64,000 nucleotides of DNA from assembly GCA_021731085.1 (NCBI GenBank), contig JAKFYB010000005.1:48482-112481 (forward strand), read 5' to 3'. This document shows, piece by piece, positions 25,986 through 34,498 of the stretch. The notes beneath the pieces were generated by a model. The model made no database searches and had not been told where the DNA came from. It saw nothing but the letters and a program-made list of their open reading frames with translations. Source of the stretch: Dehalococcoidia bacterium. Its GTDB lineage: Bacteria; Chloroflexota; Dehalococcoidia; DSTF01; JACRBR01. A program made the translations under genes and the position numbers. The number at the start of each line of letters is the position of its first letter. The stretch's first letter is position 1.

Positions 25986-26966
25986 CTACTTCAGCGCGAG
26001 GGCGTTCGGCGGCGATCCAACGCCGCCCGTGATGTTCAGCGGCGCCGACGTCACCATGAATTCGTACACTCCATCGGCGGCGCAATCCTCCGCCAGCGCG
26101 TCGAGACGCCAGAGCTCGCCCAGGTTCATTCCGAAGTACACGATGAGCTGGAAGTGGAAGAACCCACGCTCAGGGTTGGCGAACTCCGGCGGCCACGACT
26201 CCACAGCGATGGTGTCGGTTGCGATCGCGGCGATGTGGTTGTCCCACAGGTACGCCGCCATCTCCGTACCCGCGAGCAGGCCCGGCGCCAGCAGATGCTC
26301 CGCCATTTCCACTTTCTTGGCTTCAGGTTGAGCGAGAAGCCACGCCAGCCAGCCGGTTCGGAACAGGAGCAGATCGCCGGGTTCGATCTCGACGCCCTGT
26401 GCCTTTCGGCAGGCCTCCAGAGTCGCCACGTCGATCGTCGCGCCACCGACCAGATCCAGCGACCGGCCATCCTTTTCGAGGAAGCGCCCGACATCGAGCA
26501 GCACGCCGCGCGTAGCAATGCCTCGATTGGCAAGGTTCTGAATCCCGAGCTTCGTGCTGCCTTCCCGGATCACATCCTCGTGCTTGAATCCGTTGTAGAA
26601 GCCGAAGGCCGGATGAGCGACGTGCCGGTGGCCATCCCATTGCGAAGACGACTGCGGGCAGAATCCATCCAGGTACTCATCGTAGGACGCGCGCGCCCCG
26701 CCGCTGCAGTCGAAGATGGTGTGGCGCGGGTTACCTCGAAACCAGAACAGAGGCCGCGAAGGCATCGCGTCGAGCGGCAGATTCAGGCTGAACACGGATC
26801 CCTTCTTGACGAGCGCCGCAGCCGCAGCCGTCTTTTCGGGCGTCACCAGGTTCCAGGTGCCTAGCTCGTCCTCATCGCCAAAGACGCCCCAGGCAGAGCC
26901 AGCGGGCGCTCCGGCGCGCACGGGTAGCTCGCTGAACGACGGCAGCTTCGCGACATCGATGGACAT
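25986..26966 (-). CDS. cyclase-family (KynB-like) metal hydrolase
   Basis: 326 aa from ATG 26966, which follows GGAG; the track start adds 15 unsupported residues. It matches the cyclase family that includes arylformamidases. DEDELGTWNLVTPEKTAAAA opens the protein, QWDGHRHVAHP carries the histidine metal-binding region, and GDLLLFRTGW, IAAIATDTIAVE are typical core strands. The substrate is not evident; long members of this family occur in many soil and marine bacteria as hydrolases of unknown role. Confidence 0.75.
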   Translation of the reverse strand: MSIDVAKLPSFSELPVRAGAPAGSAWGVFGDEDELGTWNLVTPEKTAAAAALVKKGSVFSLNLPLDAMPSRPLFWFRGNPRHTIFDCSGGARASYDEYLDGFCPQSSSQWDGHRHVAHPAFGFYNGFKHEDVIREGSTKLGIQNLANRGIATRGVLLDVGRFLEKDGRSLDLVGGATIDVATLEACRKAQGVEIEPGDLLLFRTGWLAWLLAQPEAKKVEMAEHLLAPGLLAGTEMAAYLWDNHIAAIATDTIAVESWPPEFANPERGFFHFQLIVYFGMNLGELWRLDALAEDCAADGVYEFMVTSAPLNITGGVGSPPNALALK

Positions 26967-27155
26967 AGTGGTCTCCTGATGTGCTGGATCCGGAACGCCC
27001 CATCCTCGCAATTCAGCCGCTTACAAGGAAGCACGGCAGCCGCGCTTGGCAGCTTGCCCTGACTGCCCGACGCCCACCGCAATGCCGGAACCGCGCCCGT
27101 CGTTATCCGTATGACGGGCTCGTTGTCGGCCCTTCAGCAGCTTACTGTTGGCCCG

Positions 27156-27184
27156 TTGTCGGCCTATTCGTGCGCGGCTATACT
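27156..27184 (+). promoter_or_regulatory. candidate promoter of the single-pass membrane gene
   Basis: TTGTCG (27156-27161), a 17-bp spacer and TATACT (27179-27184), with start TTG at 27235. The -35 lies in the second copy of a short direct repeat (CGTTGTCGGCC at 27121 and 27154). Confidence 0.6.
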
Positions 27185-27234
27185 GCGGTGCCAACGTTCG
27201 TGAGGTCGCCAGGCGGCCCAAAGGATGAATCCAC

Positions 27235-27669
27235 TTGCCAAGCCAAAACCGCCCGGTCGTCAAAGACGGCAGGCTCGTCGTCAAGAAGCGCACCGACCGC
27301 AGCTACCTGAAGCCCACGACCGAGCCTGAGAACGCATCTGCGCCTTCAGAGGCTGAATCTGCGGCGACGGCCGCGCCCACGGCTGACGAAACGGTGCCTG
27401 TGACTACATCTGCAGCAACCGCGGCTTTCGCAGCGCCCGAGGCGACTCCCGCCGCGCCACCAGCGCTGACACCAGCCGTTGCCGCTGCTCCGAAGTCAGC
27501 CACCGCACGCGCGTTGGAACAGCAGGGAGTGCGCAAGCGGAGGGAGGTCGACCTCGATGCCGTGGCGAAGCGCGATTCCGACTACGCCATGCACGAGCTT
27601 CGACGCATCGCGATTCTGACGGCGCTCGTCGTCGTGGCGCTCGTGATTCTGACGCTCACGCTCCGCTAG
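27235..27669 (+). CDS. Ala/Pro-rich tail-anchored membrane protein
   Basis: 144 aa starting with TTG after AAGGA. A basic N-terminus is followed by a low-complexity Ala/Pro/Thr stretch (TPAAPPALTPAVAAAP) and a single C-terminal membrane helix (IAILTALVVVALVILTLTL). Only its general build can be described. The stop codon overlaps that of the convergent zinc-finger gene by 4 bp. Function unknown. Confidence 0.6.
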   Translation: MPSQNRPVVKDGRLVVKKRTDRSYLKPTTEPENASAPSEAESAATAAPTADETVPVTTSAATAAFAAPEATPAAPPALTPAVAAAPKSATARALEQQGVRKRREVDLDAVAKRDSDYAMHELRRIAILTALVVVALVILTLTLR

Positions 27670-28205
27670 CGAAGCCGCCCCGCCGCCACGAACACGCCGA
27701 CGCCGCCTGCAATGAAGCCGGCGTAATCGAGACGCAACGTCTCGAACACCCAGTCATCGAACGCGAACAAGAAGCCCAGCCGCACCAGGAATGCGATCAC
27801 CACGCCCGCAACGGCGATAGCCTGAAGTGGCGGTCCAGCCTTGCGGTTAGATGCGACTGACACCAACTCACCCACCGCGTAGCCCACGCCAATGCCAACA
27901 GGCACTCCCCAGAAGAATCCCGTCACAACGTTGAAGAACGCCCACGCGAACCCGATCGCAAGGCCAGCCGTCAGCGCAGCCGCGCCCGCCCGGATAAAGG
28001 TCTGCGTCGGAATGTTGTAGGTCGGAAGGCGATTGGCGCGCGCGCAATCCGGGCATCGCGTGCCAACAGGCGTGTACACAAGGCATTTCGGGCAGATGGG
28101 CGTCTCGCAACGGCCGCAAGCAAGCTCGGTCTCGACGTCGGGGTGGCGCGCGCATTGCAACGGTCGATGTCCTAGCTCGTTTTTCGTCCATCTGGACGCA
28201 GGCAT
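27666..28205 (-). CDS. B-box-like zinc-finger membrane protein
   Basis: 179 aa. The N-terminal ~60 residues contain CARHPDVETELACGRCETPICPKCLVYTPVGTRCPDC, a B-box-like double zinc-binding pattern. About four membrane segments follow (LTAGLAIGFAWAFFNVVTGFF, GVPVGIGVGYAVGELV, AIAVAGVVIAFLVRLGFLFAF, GFIAGGVGVFVAAG). Similar zinc-ribbon membrane proteins often lie near rhomboid or DUF genes. Function unknown. Confidence 0.7.
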   Translation of the reverse strand: MPASRWTKNELGHRPLQCARHPDVETELACGRCETPICPKCLVYTPVGTRCPDCARANRLPTYNIPTQTFIRAGAAALTAGLAIGFAWAFFNVVTGFFWGVPVGIGVGYAVGELVSVASNRKAGPPLQAIAVAGVVIAFLVRLGFLFAFDDWVFETLRLDYAGFIAGGVGVFVAAGRLR

Positions 28206-28266
28206 GAAAACGGCGCCCTCAGGCGCCCGCTCCGCATGATATCGCGCCTACGCGAGACAACAAACG

Positions 28267-28671
28267 TCATGCGGCGACCGGCGCCACCGCACTCTCGACT
28301 GGCTCCTCGAAGACAAGTTGATCACCCGTCTGCGTCCCCGTACGCTCCCCCACGCCAGCTGCGACCTCCAGCGCGTGTTTCGCGCCCTTCCCTCCAAACG
28401 ACACCGTCCACGGCTTCATCGAATCCACCACCTTGACCACTCGGCCATCGTCGTCCAGATAGATGGCGTCCCAGCGGAAGAACATGAAGAAGCCATGCAG
28501 TGAGGAGCTCTTTGTCAGCAGGATGCCGCCACCCTCAGGAACACGGCGCTTGAACATGAGTCCCCAGAACCGCGACCAGTACGAAGAGGCGAGCCGCGCA
28601 CCTTCAGCGAGCGTTGTATCGCGCGTAGCGTTGCGGACGGTGAAGCGACGTAGCTGCGTCGGCTGCGCCAT
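28267..28671 (-). CDS. DUF192 family protein
   Basis: 134 aa from ATG 28671. It shows the DUF192 pattern: SRFWGLMFKRRVPEGGGILL, LHGFFMFFRWDAIYLDDDGRVV, and KHALEVAAGVGERTG. The family is small beta-rich and often secreted in Gram-negatives; this copy has no signal peptide. Function is not established. The track ORF extends over the upstream small gene and is an artefact. It follows the 53-aa membrane protein by 11 bp, so both probably share a transcript. Confidence 0.8.
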   Translation of the reverse strand: MAQPTQLRRFTVRNATRDTTLAEGARLASSYWSRFWGLMFKRRVPEGGGILLTKSSSLHGFFMFFRWDAIYLDDDGRVVKVVDSMKPWTVSFGGKGAKHALEVAAGVGERTGTQTGDQLVFEEPVESAVAPVAA

Positions 28672-28682
28672 GGAACGGACTC

Positions 28683-28844
28683 TCAGTCTCTCAGGGCGAT
28701 GTTGATGATGTACGCGCACCCGCCGAAGAAAATGCCCAGAAAGACCCAAGCGGGACCGAGGTTCAGGGCGATCGCTGCCGACGCGAGCGTAATCGCTAGT
28801 ACTGAGTCCCAGTTCTGCCGGATCATGCGCACGAAATCCGCCAT
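28683..28844 (-). CDS. 53-aa membrane protein
   Basis: Small gene not in the ORF track: ATG 28844, TGA at 28683. The peptide begins MADFVRMIRQNWDSVLAITL and has two hydrophobic stretches ending with PAWVFLGIFFGGCAYIINIA. GGGG precedes the ATG. Its position 11 bp upstream of the DUF192 gene and its smooth helical composition argue for a real gene. Function unknown. Confidence 0.6.
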   Translation of the reverse strand: MADFVRMIRQNWDSVLAITLASAAIALNLGPAWVFLGIFFGGCAYIINIALRD

Positions 28845-28994
28845 ATCCCCATGCTACGCCCATCGGACGTAGAATTGCAATACCGCATGAGCACGTGAGG
28901 AAATCCTCGCCGGTGAAATCCGCACAGAGGATAGTCGGCGGCGGTGGCGCCCAAGTCACATTAGGACTTTGCCTATCGCAGGAAGAAGGTGCGA

Positions 28995-29909
28995 CTAGGA
29001 AGTGGTCGCAGGCGCCAGGAGAAAGCGAAGCCGGTCGTTGCCGACCTGGATTTCGTCGTCGTCTTCCAGCACGACGATGGACAACGCGGGGACAGCGCCC
29101 CCGACCCGAATCTGCTTCCCGGAGTGACGCAGCAGGAAGCGATCTCCATGACGCCACAGAGTCGCCGTGGCCTTCCCTTCACCAAGAGGCAGGACATTGC
29201 CGTCAAGCTCAACACGCGTCCCGGCACGTGGGCCGGCCGTGAAGATGACCTCAGCCAAGGTCACCAGGGCCACGGCCGGCGCAACCTCCTCGTCCTCAGC
29301 AGCCACGTCGGCTGGCCCGAGTGGAAGCTGAGACCGAAGCGTGAGTAGGCGGCGGTCGCGGGCGTCAAACTCCGGCGTTTGGCTCCGGCCAAGGCCAAGA
29401 AAGCCACGCTTGTTCTCGTTCGCCACTGGGTGTTCCTTGCGGGGGGCCATCGGCCGCGACCTGATGTCGTCCGACACAGGATTCAGCCGATTTCCCAGTG
29501 TAACCGGTCCCAACGTCTGGTCATAACGAGCCCGAAGCTGCGGGTTCGTCAAGATCCGCAATGCCTCATCGCGTCGGTGCCGTTCAAGGCTACTCGGCGA
29601 CAGCGGCTGAGTTCGCTCAAGTACGGTGAAGGCGAGCCGTACCACGTCCTCGTCAGCGTAGCGATCCACATGCAAAGTGGAGTAGTGGCACGCAGCCTCG
29701 CGAGTCGTCTCCGTACCATCGCGACAGACGGCGAGCGCCCCAGCGTATGCTCTGTCCAGGGCATCGAGTGGCCGTGTCACCGCGCCCGTTCGGCGTGTCC
29801 GCCGCACAAGCGCTCCGTACACCTCAACCACCAACGCCTGCGGCGCCGAAGGATCAAGCTGAAGGGTCTGGAAATAATTGACGGGCTGCAGTCCTTGCGC
29901 CCCGGCCAT
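28995..29909 (-). CDS. J-domain-like / FHA-like protein of the Tad cluster
   Basis: 304 aa from ATG 29909 after AAGGAGAG; the track ORF extends back over tadC as a shadow. The N-terminal ~110 residues resemble a divergent J-domain array (NYFQTLQLDPSAPQALVVEVY, ILTNPQLRARYDQTLG) without the HPD tripeptide. The C-terminal ~90 residues resemble an FHA/beta-sandwich domain (FLLRHSGKQIRVGG, IVVLEDDDEIQVGNDRLRFLL). It is 23 bp downstream of tadC in the same direction. It may be an accessory or scaffolding factor for the pilus machine; inference. Confidence 0.6.
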   Translation of the reverse strand: MAGAQGLQPVNYFQTLQLDPSAPQALVVEVYGALVRRTRRTGAVTRPLDALDRAYAGALAVCRDGTETTREAACHYSTLHVDRYADEDVVRLAFTVLERTQPLSPSSLERHRRDEALRILTNPQLRARYDQTLGPVTLGNRLNPVSDDIRSRPMAPRKEHPVANENKRGFLGLGRSQTPEFDARDRRLLTLRSQLPLGPADVAAEDEEVAPAVALVTLAEVIFTAGPRAGTRVELDGNVLPLGEGKATATLWRHGDRFLLRHSGKQIRVGGAVPALSIVVLEDDDEIQVGNDRLRFLLAPATTS

Positions 29910-29932
29910 GCGGCTCTCCTTGCCTGAATGTA

Positions 29933-30838
29933 CTATCCGAAATCGCCGATCGCATCGAACGCGTTGATGAGAATCGGTCCGAGAACGACGATAAAGAGTG
30001 ACGGCATGACGAAGAACACCAGCGGGAACACCATCTTCGGCGCCGCCTGACGCGCCATCTGCTCCGCCCGCTGCCGCCGCCGAATCCGGAGCTGGCGCGC
30101 CTGAGTGCGCAACACCATCGCGATGCTCGTGCCCAGCGTCTCCGCCTGGATGACGGAGTTCACGAAGACGTTCACATCCGGCAAGTCGATTCGCTCGGCC
30201 ATAGCCGTCATTGCTTCCTTGCGCGTCTGGCCCAGCGCCTTCTCCCGCAGCATGCGGCTGACTTCCGCGCCGACAGGGCCCTTCTGACGCTCGGCGACAC
30301 GCTGAAACGCGAAGTCGAGGCTGAGGCCGGCTTCGACACACGTAGTGAGCAAGTCCAGGCTGTCTGGCAGCGCCTTCCAAAACGCCATCTGACGGTTCTT
30401 CGCCCTGCGCCGTAAGACCATCAGGGGCGCGATGAACCCCACTAGGGCGAACACCAGCGTCAACCAGATCAGGTTCCCGGGAGAACCACCCGTGCTGCTC
30501 ATCAGAATCACGAAGTAAATGGCCGGAAACGCGGTCGTACAAACGAGAAGGATCGATAGGAAGGTCGAGAGGCTCATGCTGCTGTCGGACACCATCAGCC
30601 AATGGCGCGATCGCGCGATGACCGACGTCGGTAGCAAGTTGATGATGCGCGTCGCGAAGCCGTGTACTGCTGGGAACATGACGCGTTGCGTAAACGGATC
30701 TTCCTGTTCCACCATCACGCGCCGGTGTGCGCTCAGCGCGCGCACGCGGTCCTCCATGACGTTCTTACTACGCGCGTACCACAACCCGAACAAGGCAACG
30801 GATCCGAACACGAGCATCGCGGCAAGTACGGGAACCAT
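29933..30838 (-). CDS. tadC: Flp pilus inner-membrane platform protein TadC
   Basis: 301 aa from ATG 30838; the track start overlaps tadB and is not used. It has an N-terminal membrane segment, two internal ones and C-terminal ones, and a type II secretion F domain (FWKALPDSLDLLTTCVEAGLSLDFAFQRVAE, then ALGQTRKEAMTAMAERIDLPDVNVFVNSVIQAETLGTSI). TadC and TadB form the platform on which the CpaF motor acts. It starts 2 bp after the tadB stop. Confidence 0.85.
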   Translation of the reverse strand: MVPVLAAMLVFGSVALFGLWYARSKNVMEDRVRALSAHRRVMVEQEDPFTQRVMFPAVHGFATRIINLLPTSVIARSRHWLMVSDSSMSLSTFLSILLVCTTAFPAIYFVILMSSTGGSPGNLIWLTLVFALVGFIAPLMVLRRRAKNRQMAFWKALPDSLDLLTTCVEAGLSLDFAFQRVAERQKGPVGAEVSRMLREKALGQTRKEAMTAMAERIDLPDVNVFVNSVIQAETLGTSIAMVLRTQARQLRIRRRQRAEQMARQAAPKMVFPLVFFVMPSLFIVVLGPILINAFDAIGDFG

Positions 30839-30840
30839 CG

Positions 30841-31812
30841 CTAGACCTCGATATCCAGAATTCGGCGAATCGTGAGGAATCCAAGGAGCTGCAATGTCGC
30901 GCCAACGGCGAGCATGATCAGTCCGACTGTCGTCGTAAACAGCAGGCCTGTCTGATCCCAGTTGATCAGGCAGAAGAAGCCAAGCAGAGCAATCGGCCAC
31001 AGACTCAACACCATGCCGGAGAACCGCTGCTGGGACGTCATCGTCTTGACTTCACCGACCAGTCGCTCCTTCTCGCGCAGGTGTTCACCGACGTTGTCCA
31101 GAATCTCCGAGAGATTGCCGCCGCTTGTGCGCTGGACGAGCACTGCCGTCACCAAGAGGTTCATCTCCTCCGTATCACTGCGAGCGAGCAATCCCATCAA
31201 CGCGTCCTCGACGGATGCACCAACGTTCATGTCGACCGTCATGCGCACGAACTCTTCTGATATGGGCGGCTCCATCTGCTCGGACACCATCGCTACGCCG
31301 TGTTGAAACGCGAATCCTGCACGTAGCGAGTTCGAGATCATCTGCGTTGCTTCTGGCAGCTGCTTGTTGATCTTGTCTATGCGCCTCGCCCGGGCAGCCT
31401 TTACGAAGTAGCGTGGAATCAGAAATGCGAACCCACCCGCAGCAATGCCGAGTACCACCGCAAACGCATTGCGCCCGATGAACGCCACGAAAGCGAACGC
31501 CGCGATTGCGCATGCGATCCGGATGAGGACGTATTCGCCCGTGCGCAGCGACAGGCCAGCCGCCTCCAGCTCCAGCGTCATCTTTCGCGCCCACGAGCTC
31601 TCAAGCAGCCAATCGCGGAACAGTGGCAGCGAAGATGGCCCCCGGCGGCGCACTTCGTCCCAGGACAACGTCTTCTGCTCGCCCTCAGGCGGCTCTGTCA
31701 GCCGTTGCAGCCGGCGCTCGCCCGGCTGGATCGTCCGGCCCCGCGACAGCCGCAGGCCGAACAGGACGATGGCCCCGGCGGCAGCAAGCGCAGCGATCAG
31801 GGGAAGAATCAC
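30841..31812 (-). CDS. tadB: Flp pilus inner-membrane platform protein TadB
   Basis: 323 aa. Type II secretion F-domain protein with two N-terminal hydrophobic stretches (LIAALAAAGAIVLFGLRL, CAIAAFAFVAFIGRNAFAVVLG) and the domain INKQLPEATQMISNSLRAGFAFQHGVAMVSEQM, ending with two membrane helices. The ATG overlaps the cpaF stop (ATGA at 31809-31812), showing tight coupling to the motor ATPase gene. Confidence 0.88.
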   Translation of the reverse strand: MILPLIAALAAAGAIVLFGLRLSRGRTIQPGERRLQRLTEPPEGEQKTLSWDEVRRRGPSSLPLFRDWLLESSWARKMTLELEAAGLSLRTGEYVLIRIACAIAAFAFVAFIGRNAFAVVLGIAAGGFAFLIPRYFVKAARARRIDKINKQLPEATQMISNSLRAGFAFQHGVAMVSEQMEPPISEEFVRMTVDMNVGASVEDALMGLLARSDTEEMNLLVTAVLVQRTSGGNLSEILDNVGEHLREKERLVGEVKTMTSQQRFSGMVLSLWPIALLGFFCLINWDQTGLLFTTTVGLIMLAVGATLQLLGFLTIRRILDIEV

Positions 31813-33152
31813 CGGCGCCCCTCCGCAAAGCCCAGTCCCATGTCCTTCAGGTTCACACCGCTCAACGAGAACTTGTCCGTGAACGACGGAACAATCTGGG
31901 TGGCCTCAAGGGCACCAATGACACTGCCCTTCTCGTCGATACCGCGCTGGTTGAATGTAAAGATGTCTTGCATCGCGATTGTCTCGCCTTCGCGGCCTGT
32001 GATCTCTGTGACGTGCGTGACGCGACGGCGACCATCGGCGAAGCGCGCGAGCTGCACAACCACGTGAAGCGCAGCTGCAATCTGTTCACGGATCGCCCGC
32101 ACTGGCAGGTCGAAGCCCGCCATCATCACCATGTTCTCGATGCGGAACAGGCCATCCCGCGGTGAGTTCGCGTGAATCGTCGTCAGCGAGCCCTCATGGC
32201 CCGTGTTCATCGCCTGCAGCATGTCGAACGCCTCGATTCCGCGGACCTCACCGATGACGATACGGTCGGGGCGCATACGGAGCGCGTTTCGCACGAGGTC
32301 GCGCTGGGTTACTTCGTTCTTGCCCTCAATGTTCGGCGGCCGCGCTTCCATCGAGATTACGTGCGACTGCTGGAGCTTCATTTCGATCGGGTCCTCGATC
32401 GTGATGATGCGCTCATTGTCCGGCACGTACGCCGAAAGCGCGTTCAGCAGCGTGGTCTTACCGGTACCGGTACCACCCGAGATCAGGATGTTCAGTCGCT
32501 GGCCAACGCAGGCGCGCAGAAACTCACCGACCTCGGGCGTCATTGTTCCGTTTTTAGTCAGGTCATCGACCTTGTACTTCTCTCGTCGGAACTTCCGGAT
32601 GGTCAGCGTGGGAGCTTTCGGGACCAACGGTGGAATGATGATGTTGACACGCGAGCCATCAGGCAAACGAGCATCGACAAAGGGTGACGACTCATCGACA
32701 CGCCTGCCCAGCGGTGCGATGATGCGCTCGATAATCCGCATGATGTGCTGGTTGTCGCGGAACCGCAGGGATGACCGGATGATCATGCCGTCGCGCTCGT
32801 AGTAGATCTCGTCTGTCCCGTTGACCATCACTTCAGAGATGTTGTCGTCGTCGATCAGCTTCTGAATTGGCCCGTAGCCGATCGCCTCGTCGATGACGCG
32901 CTTAATCACGCGCTCGCGGTCATCACCCAACAGCGAGGGAAACTCCTGGGTTACAAGCTGCCGGGCGGCAACAGTCACGGCCTCACGCGCTTGCTGTGCG
33001 TCGAGCCTCTCGATCGCTCCTAGGTCCATCTCCAGCAGCATGCGCTGGTGGACCTGGTGAACAGCGTCAAACCAGTCGCCATCGTTGTCCGCTTCATCGG
33101 TGGCGAAGCGCTCGTTGCGCCAGATCTCTCGTGCTCGTGCGTCGATTGCCAT
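31809..33152 (-). CDS. cpaF: Flp pilus assembly ATPase CpaF/TadA
   Basis: 447 aa from ATG 33152 (MAIDARAREIW). Secretion ATPase of the VirB11/CpaF family that powers pilin assembly. Walker A SGGTGTGKTTLLNAL, Asp box ITIEDPIEMKLQQ, Walker B RPDRIVIGEVRGIEAFDMLQAMNTGHEGS, and the His box TTIHANSPRDGL. The N-terminal domain has DEAIGYGPIQKLIDDDNISEVMVNG. A GAGGA lies upstream. A REP-like repeat separates it from cpaE. Confidence 0.95.
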   Translation of the reverse strand: MAIDARAREIWRNERFATDEADNDGDWFDAVHQVHQRMLLEMDLGAIERLDAQQAREAVTVAARQLVTQEFPSLLGDDRERVIKRVIDEAIGYGPIQKLIDDDNISEVMVNGTDEIYYERDGMIIRSSLRFRDNQHIMRIIERIIAPLGRRVDESSPFVDARLPDGSRVNIIIPPLVPKAPTLTIRKFRREKYKVDDLTKNGTMTPEVGEFLRACVGQRLNILISGGTGTGKTTLLNALSAYVPDNERIITIEDPIEMKLQQSHVISMEARPPNIEGKNEVTQRDLVRNALRMRPDRIVIGEVRGIEAFDMLQAMNTGHEGSLTTIHANSPRDGLFRIENMVMMAGFDLPVRAIREQIAAALHVVVQLARFADGRRRVTHVTEITGREGETIAMQDIFTFNQRGIDEKGSVIGALEATQIVPSFTDKFSLSGVNLKDMGLGFAEGRR

Positions 33153-33195
33153 GGATTTCTGTTCCTCGCACACCACAAGTTGGTGTGCATTACGC

Positions 33196-33220
33196 GGGCG
33201 CGGCAAGCCGCGCCCCTACG
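33196..33220 (+). repeat. REP-like palindromic repeat, copy 2
   Basis: Same 25-bp palindrome as at 2118-2142, with CC instead of CA at the centre. It lies inside the Tad operon between cpaE and cpaF, where it may stabilise or limit the mRNA. Confidence 0.7.
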
Positions 33221-33221
33221 A

Positions 33222-34439
33222 TTAGCCTTCGGCGACCGCCGCTCCACCGCGCCACTTGAAGCCCGGCAGTTGTAGCTTCCCGCCCTTATCGACGCGGCCA
33301 CCGGCAATCACCGTCGCCAGATCCGCGAGGCTCTTCGCCGCGATCGAATGCGGCGCCGTCACGACGATCGGCTGTCCAAGGTGCGTGCCCTGGCGGACCT
33401 TCCGGTCGTATGGGATGTTCCAAAAGACATCGCGCTGCAGCGCGTCCTGAACGACACTCGGCCGCACGCCGTCGTCCGGCGAGATCGCGTTCATGACGAT
33501 GCGGACGCGCTCCTGCGAGTACGACAGCATCTTCAGCGCCTGCATCGCTTCGAGGGAATCCTTGACGCTCGCGTATTCGGTCGTCGTGATCCACAACACG
33601 ATCGTCGCCACTTCAACAGCCATCTCCGCGAGCTCGTTGAGCATGCCCGACGTGTCGAGGATGACGGTGTCGTAGTTACGCGCGAGGAACTCGATCACGC
33701 GCCGCACCTGGTCGGGCGAGATCTTCCGCCACTCAAGGACGGTCGGGCCCGCGAGGACGTCGAGGTCCGTGAGTTCGTGTTTTACGACGTACCGCTCGAT
33801 GTCGTCGCGCTCGATCATATCGAGGTCGCGCACCATGTCGAACAGCGTCCTCTCCGGCCGCACGTCCAGCATGCCGGCGATGTCACCAAAGCCGTTATCG
33901 AGATCGACAATGACGACGGACGCGCGCTCCTGCCCGGCCAGCGACACGGCGACATTCGTGCTGATCGTCGACTTGCCAATGCCACCCTTCGCACCAAACA
34001 CGGTGATGATCGTGCCAGCAGTCGCCGCACCGGGAATCTGCCCCAACTGCCGCAGCTTGCGCTTCTCTTCGGACTCAAGCGCCGCGAGCACAGACTGGCG
34101 CAGCGTCTCGGGCTTGATCGGCTTGGCGAGGAAGTCGCGCGCTCCAGCCATCATCGCCTTGCGGATGATGTCCAGCTCCTTCGTCGCGCTGTACACAATG
34201 ATGGGCATGTCAGGCATCAGGCTCTGCAACGCCTCGACGGTCTGCAACGCGCGCTCGACAGGCTCTGTAACACCGAGAAACACGACGTCGGGCCGAAGCT
34301 CCTCAGCCGTGGTCACAGCCTCCATGCCGAAGCTGCATTCGCCACTGATGGTCAGCCCGGAAGCCTTCACCACCTGCTTCGCCTCGAAGCGCGACTGGAT
34401 GTCCGTATCGACGATGAGTGCTGATGGTGTCTTTGCCAC
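33222..34439 (-). CDS. cpaE: CpaE/TadZ-type pilus localisation ATPase
   Basis: 405 aa. Residues ~1-125 form a receiver-like domain (ALIVDTDIQSRFEAKQVV, PIIVYSATKELD, GARDFLAKPI) in which D11, D12-type acidic residues and the phosphorylatable position are altered (VVFLGVTEP rather than Asp), so it may not be phosphorylated. Residues ~140-390 are a MinD/ParA-like ATPase with deviant Walker A FGAKGGIGKSTIS and VVIVDLDNGFGD. CpaE/TadZ proteins place Tad pili at the pole or site of assembly. Confidence 0.88.
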   Translation of the reverse strand: MAKTPSALIVDTDIQSRFEAKQVVKASGLTISGECSFGMEAVTTAEELRPDVVFLGVTEPVERALQTVEALQSLMPDMPIIVYSATKELDIIRKAMMAGARDFLAKPIKPETLRQSVLAALESEEKRKLRQLGQIPGAATAGTIITVFGAKGGIGKSTISTNVAVSLAGQERASVVIVDLDNGFGDIAGMLDVRPERTLFDMVRDLDMIERDDIERYVVKHELTDLDVLAGPTVLEWRKISPDQVRRVIEFLARNYDTVILDTSGMLNELAEMAVEVATIVLWITTTEYASVKDSLEAMQALKMLSYSQERVRIVMNAISPDDGVRPSVVQDALQRDVFWNIPYDRKVRQGTHLGQPIVVTAPHSIAAKSLADLATVIAGGRVDKGGKLQLPGFKWRGGAAVAEG

Positions 34440-34498
34440 GCGTCCCCCGCGGATTGCTGCTCTGCGTTGTTGCTACGACCTTCGATACGACGGGCCGG

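Noticed and set aside
24884-26032. 382-aa plus-strand ORF opposite icd
   Set aside because: Shadow frame; the minus strand encodes a complete, highly conserved isocitrate dehydrogenase.
27021-27293. Minus-strand 90-aa ORF between the cyclase gene and the tail-anchored protein gene
   Set aside because: Overlaps a plausible plus-strand promoter and lacks a start signal or family features.
28850-28990. Possible c-di-GMP-I-like riboswitch on the minus strand (ATAGGCAAAG, GGGCGCCACCGCC)
   Set aside because: Some spacing resembles GEMM, but the tetraloop receptor and GGGACGCAAAGCC core are not met; a covariance search would be needed.
33348-34424. 358-aa plus-strand ORF opposite cpaE
   Set aside because: Arg/His-rich antisense shadow of a recognised gene without ribosome binding site.
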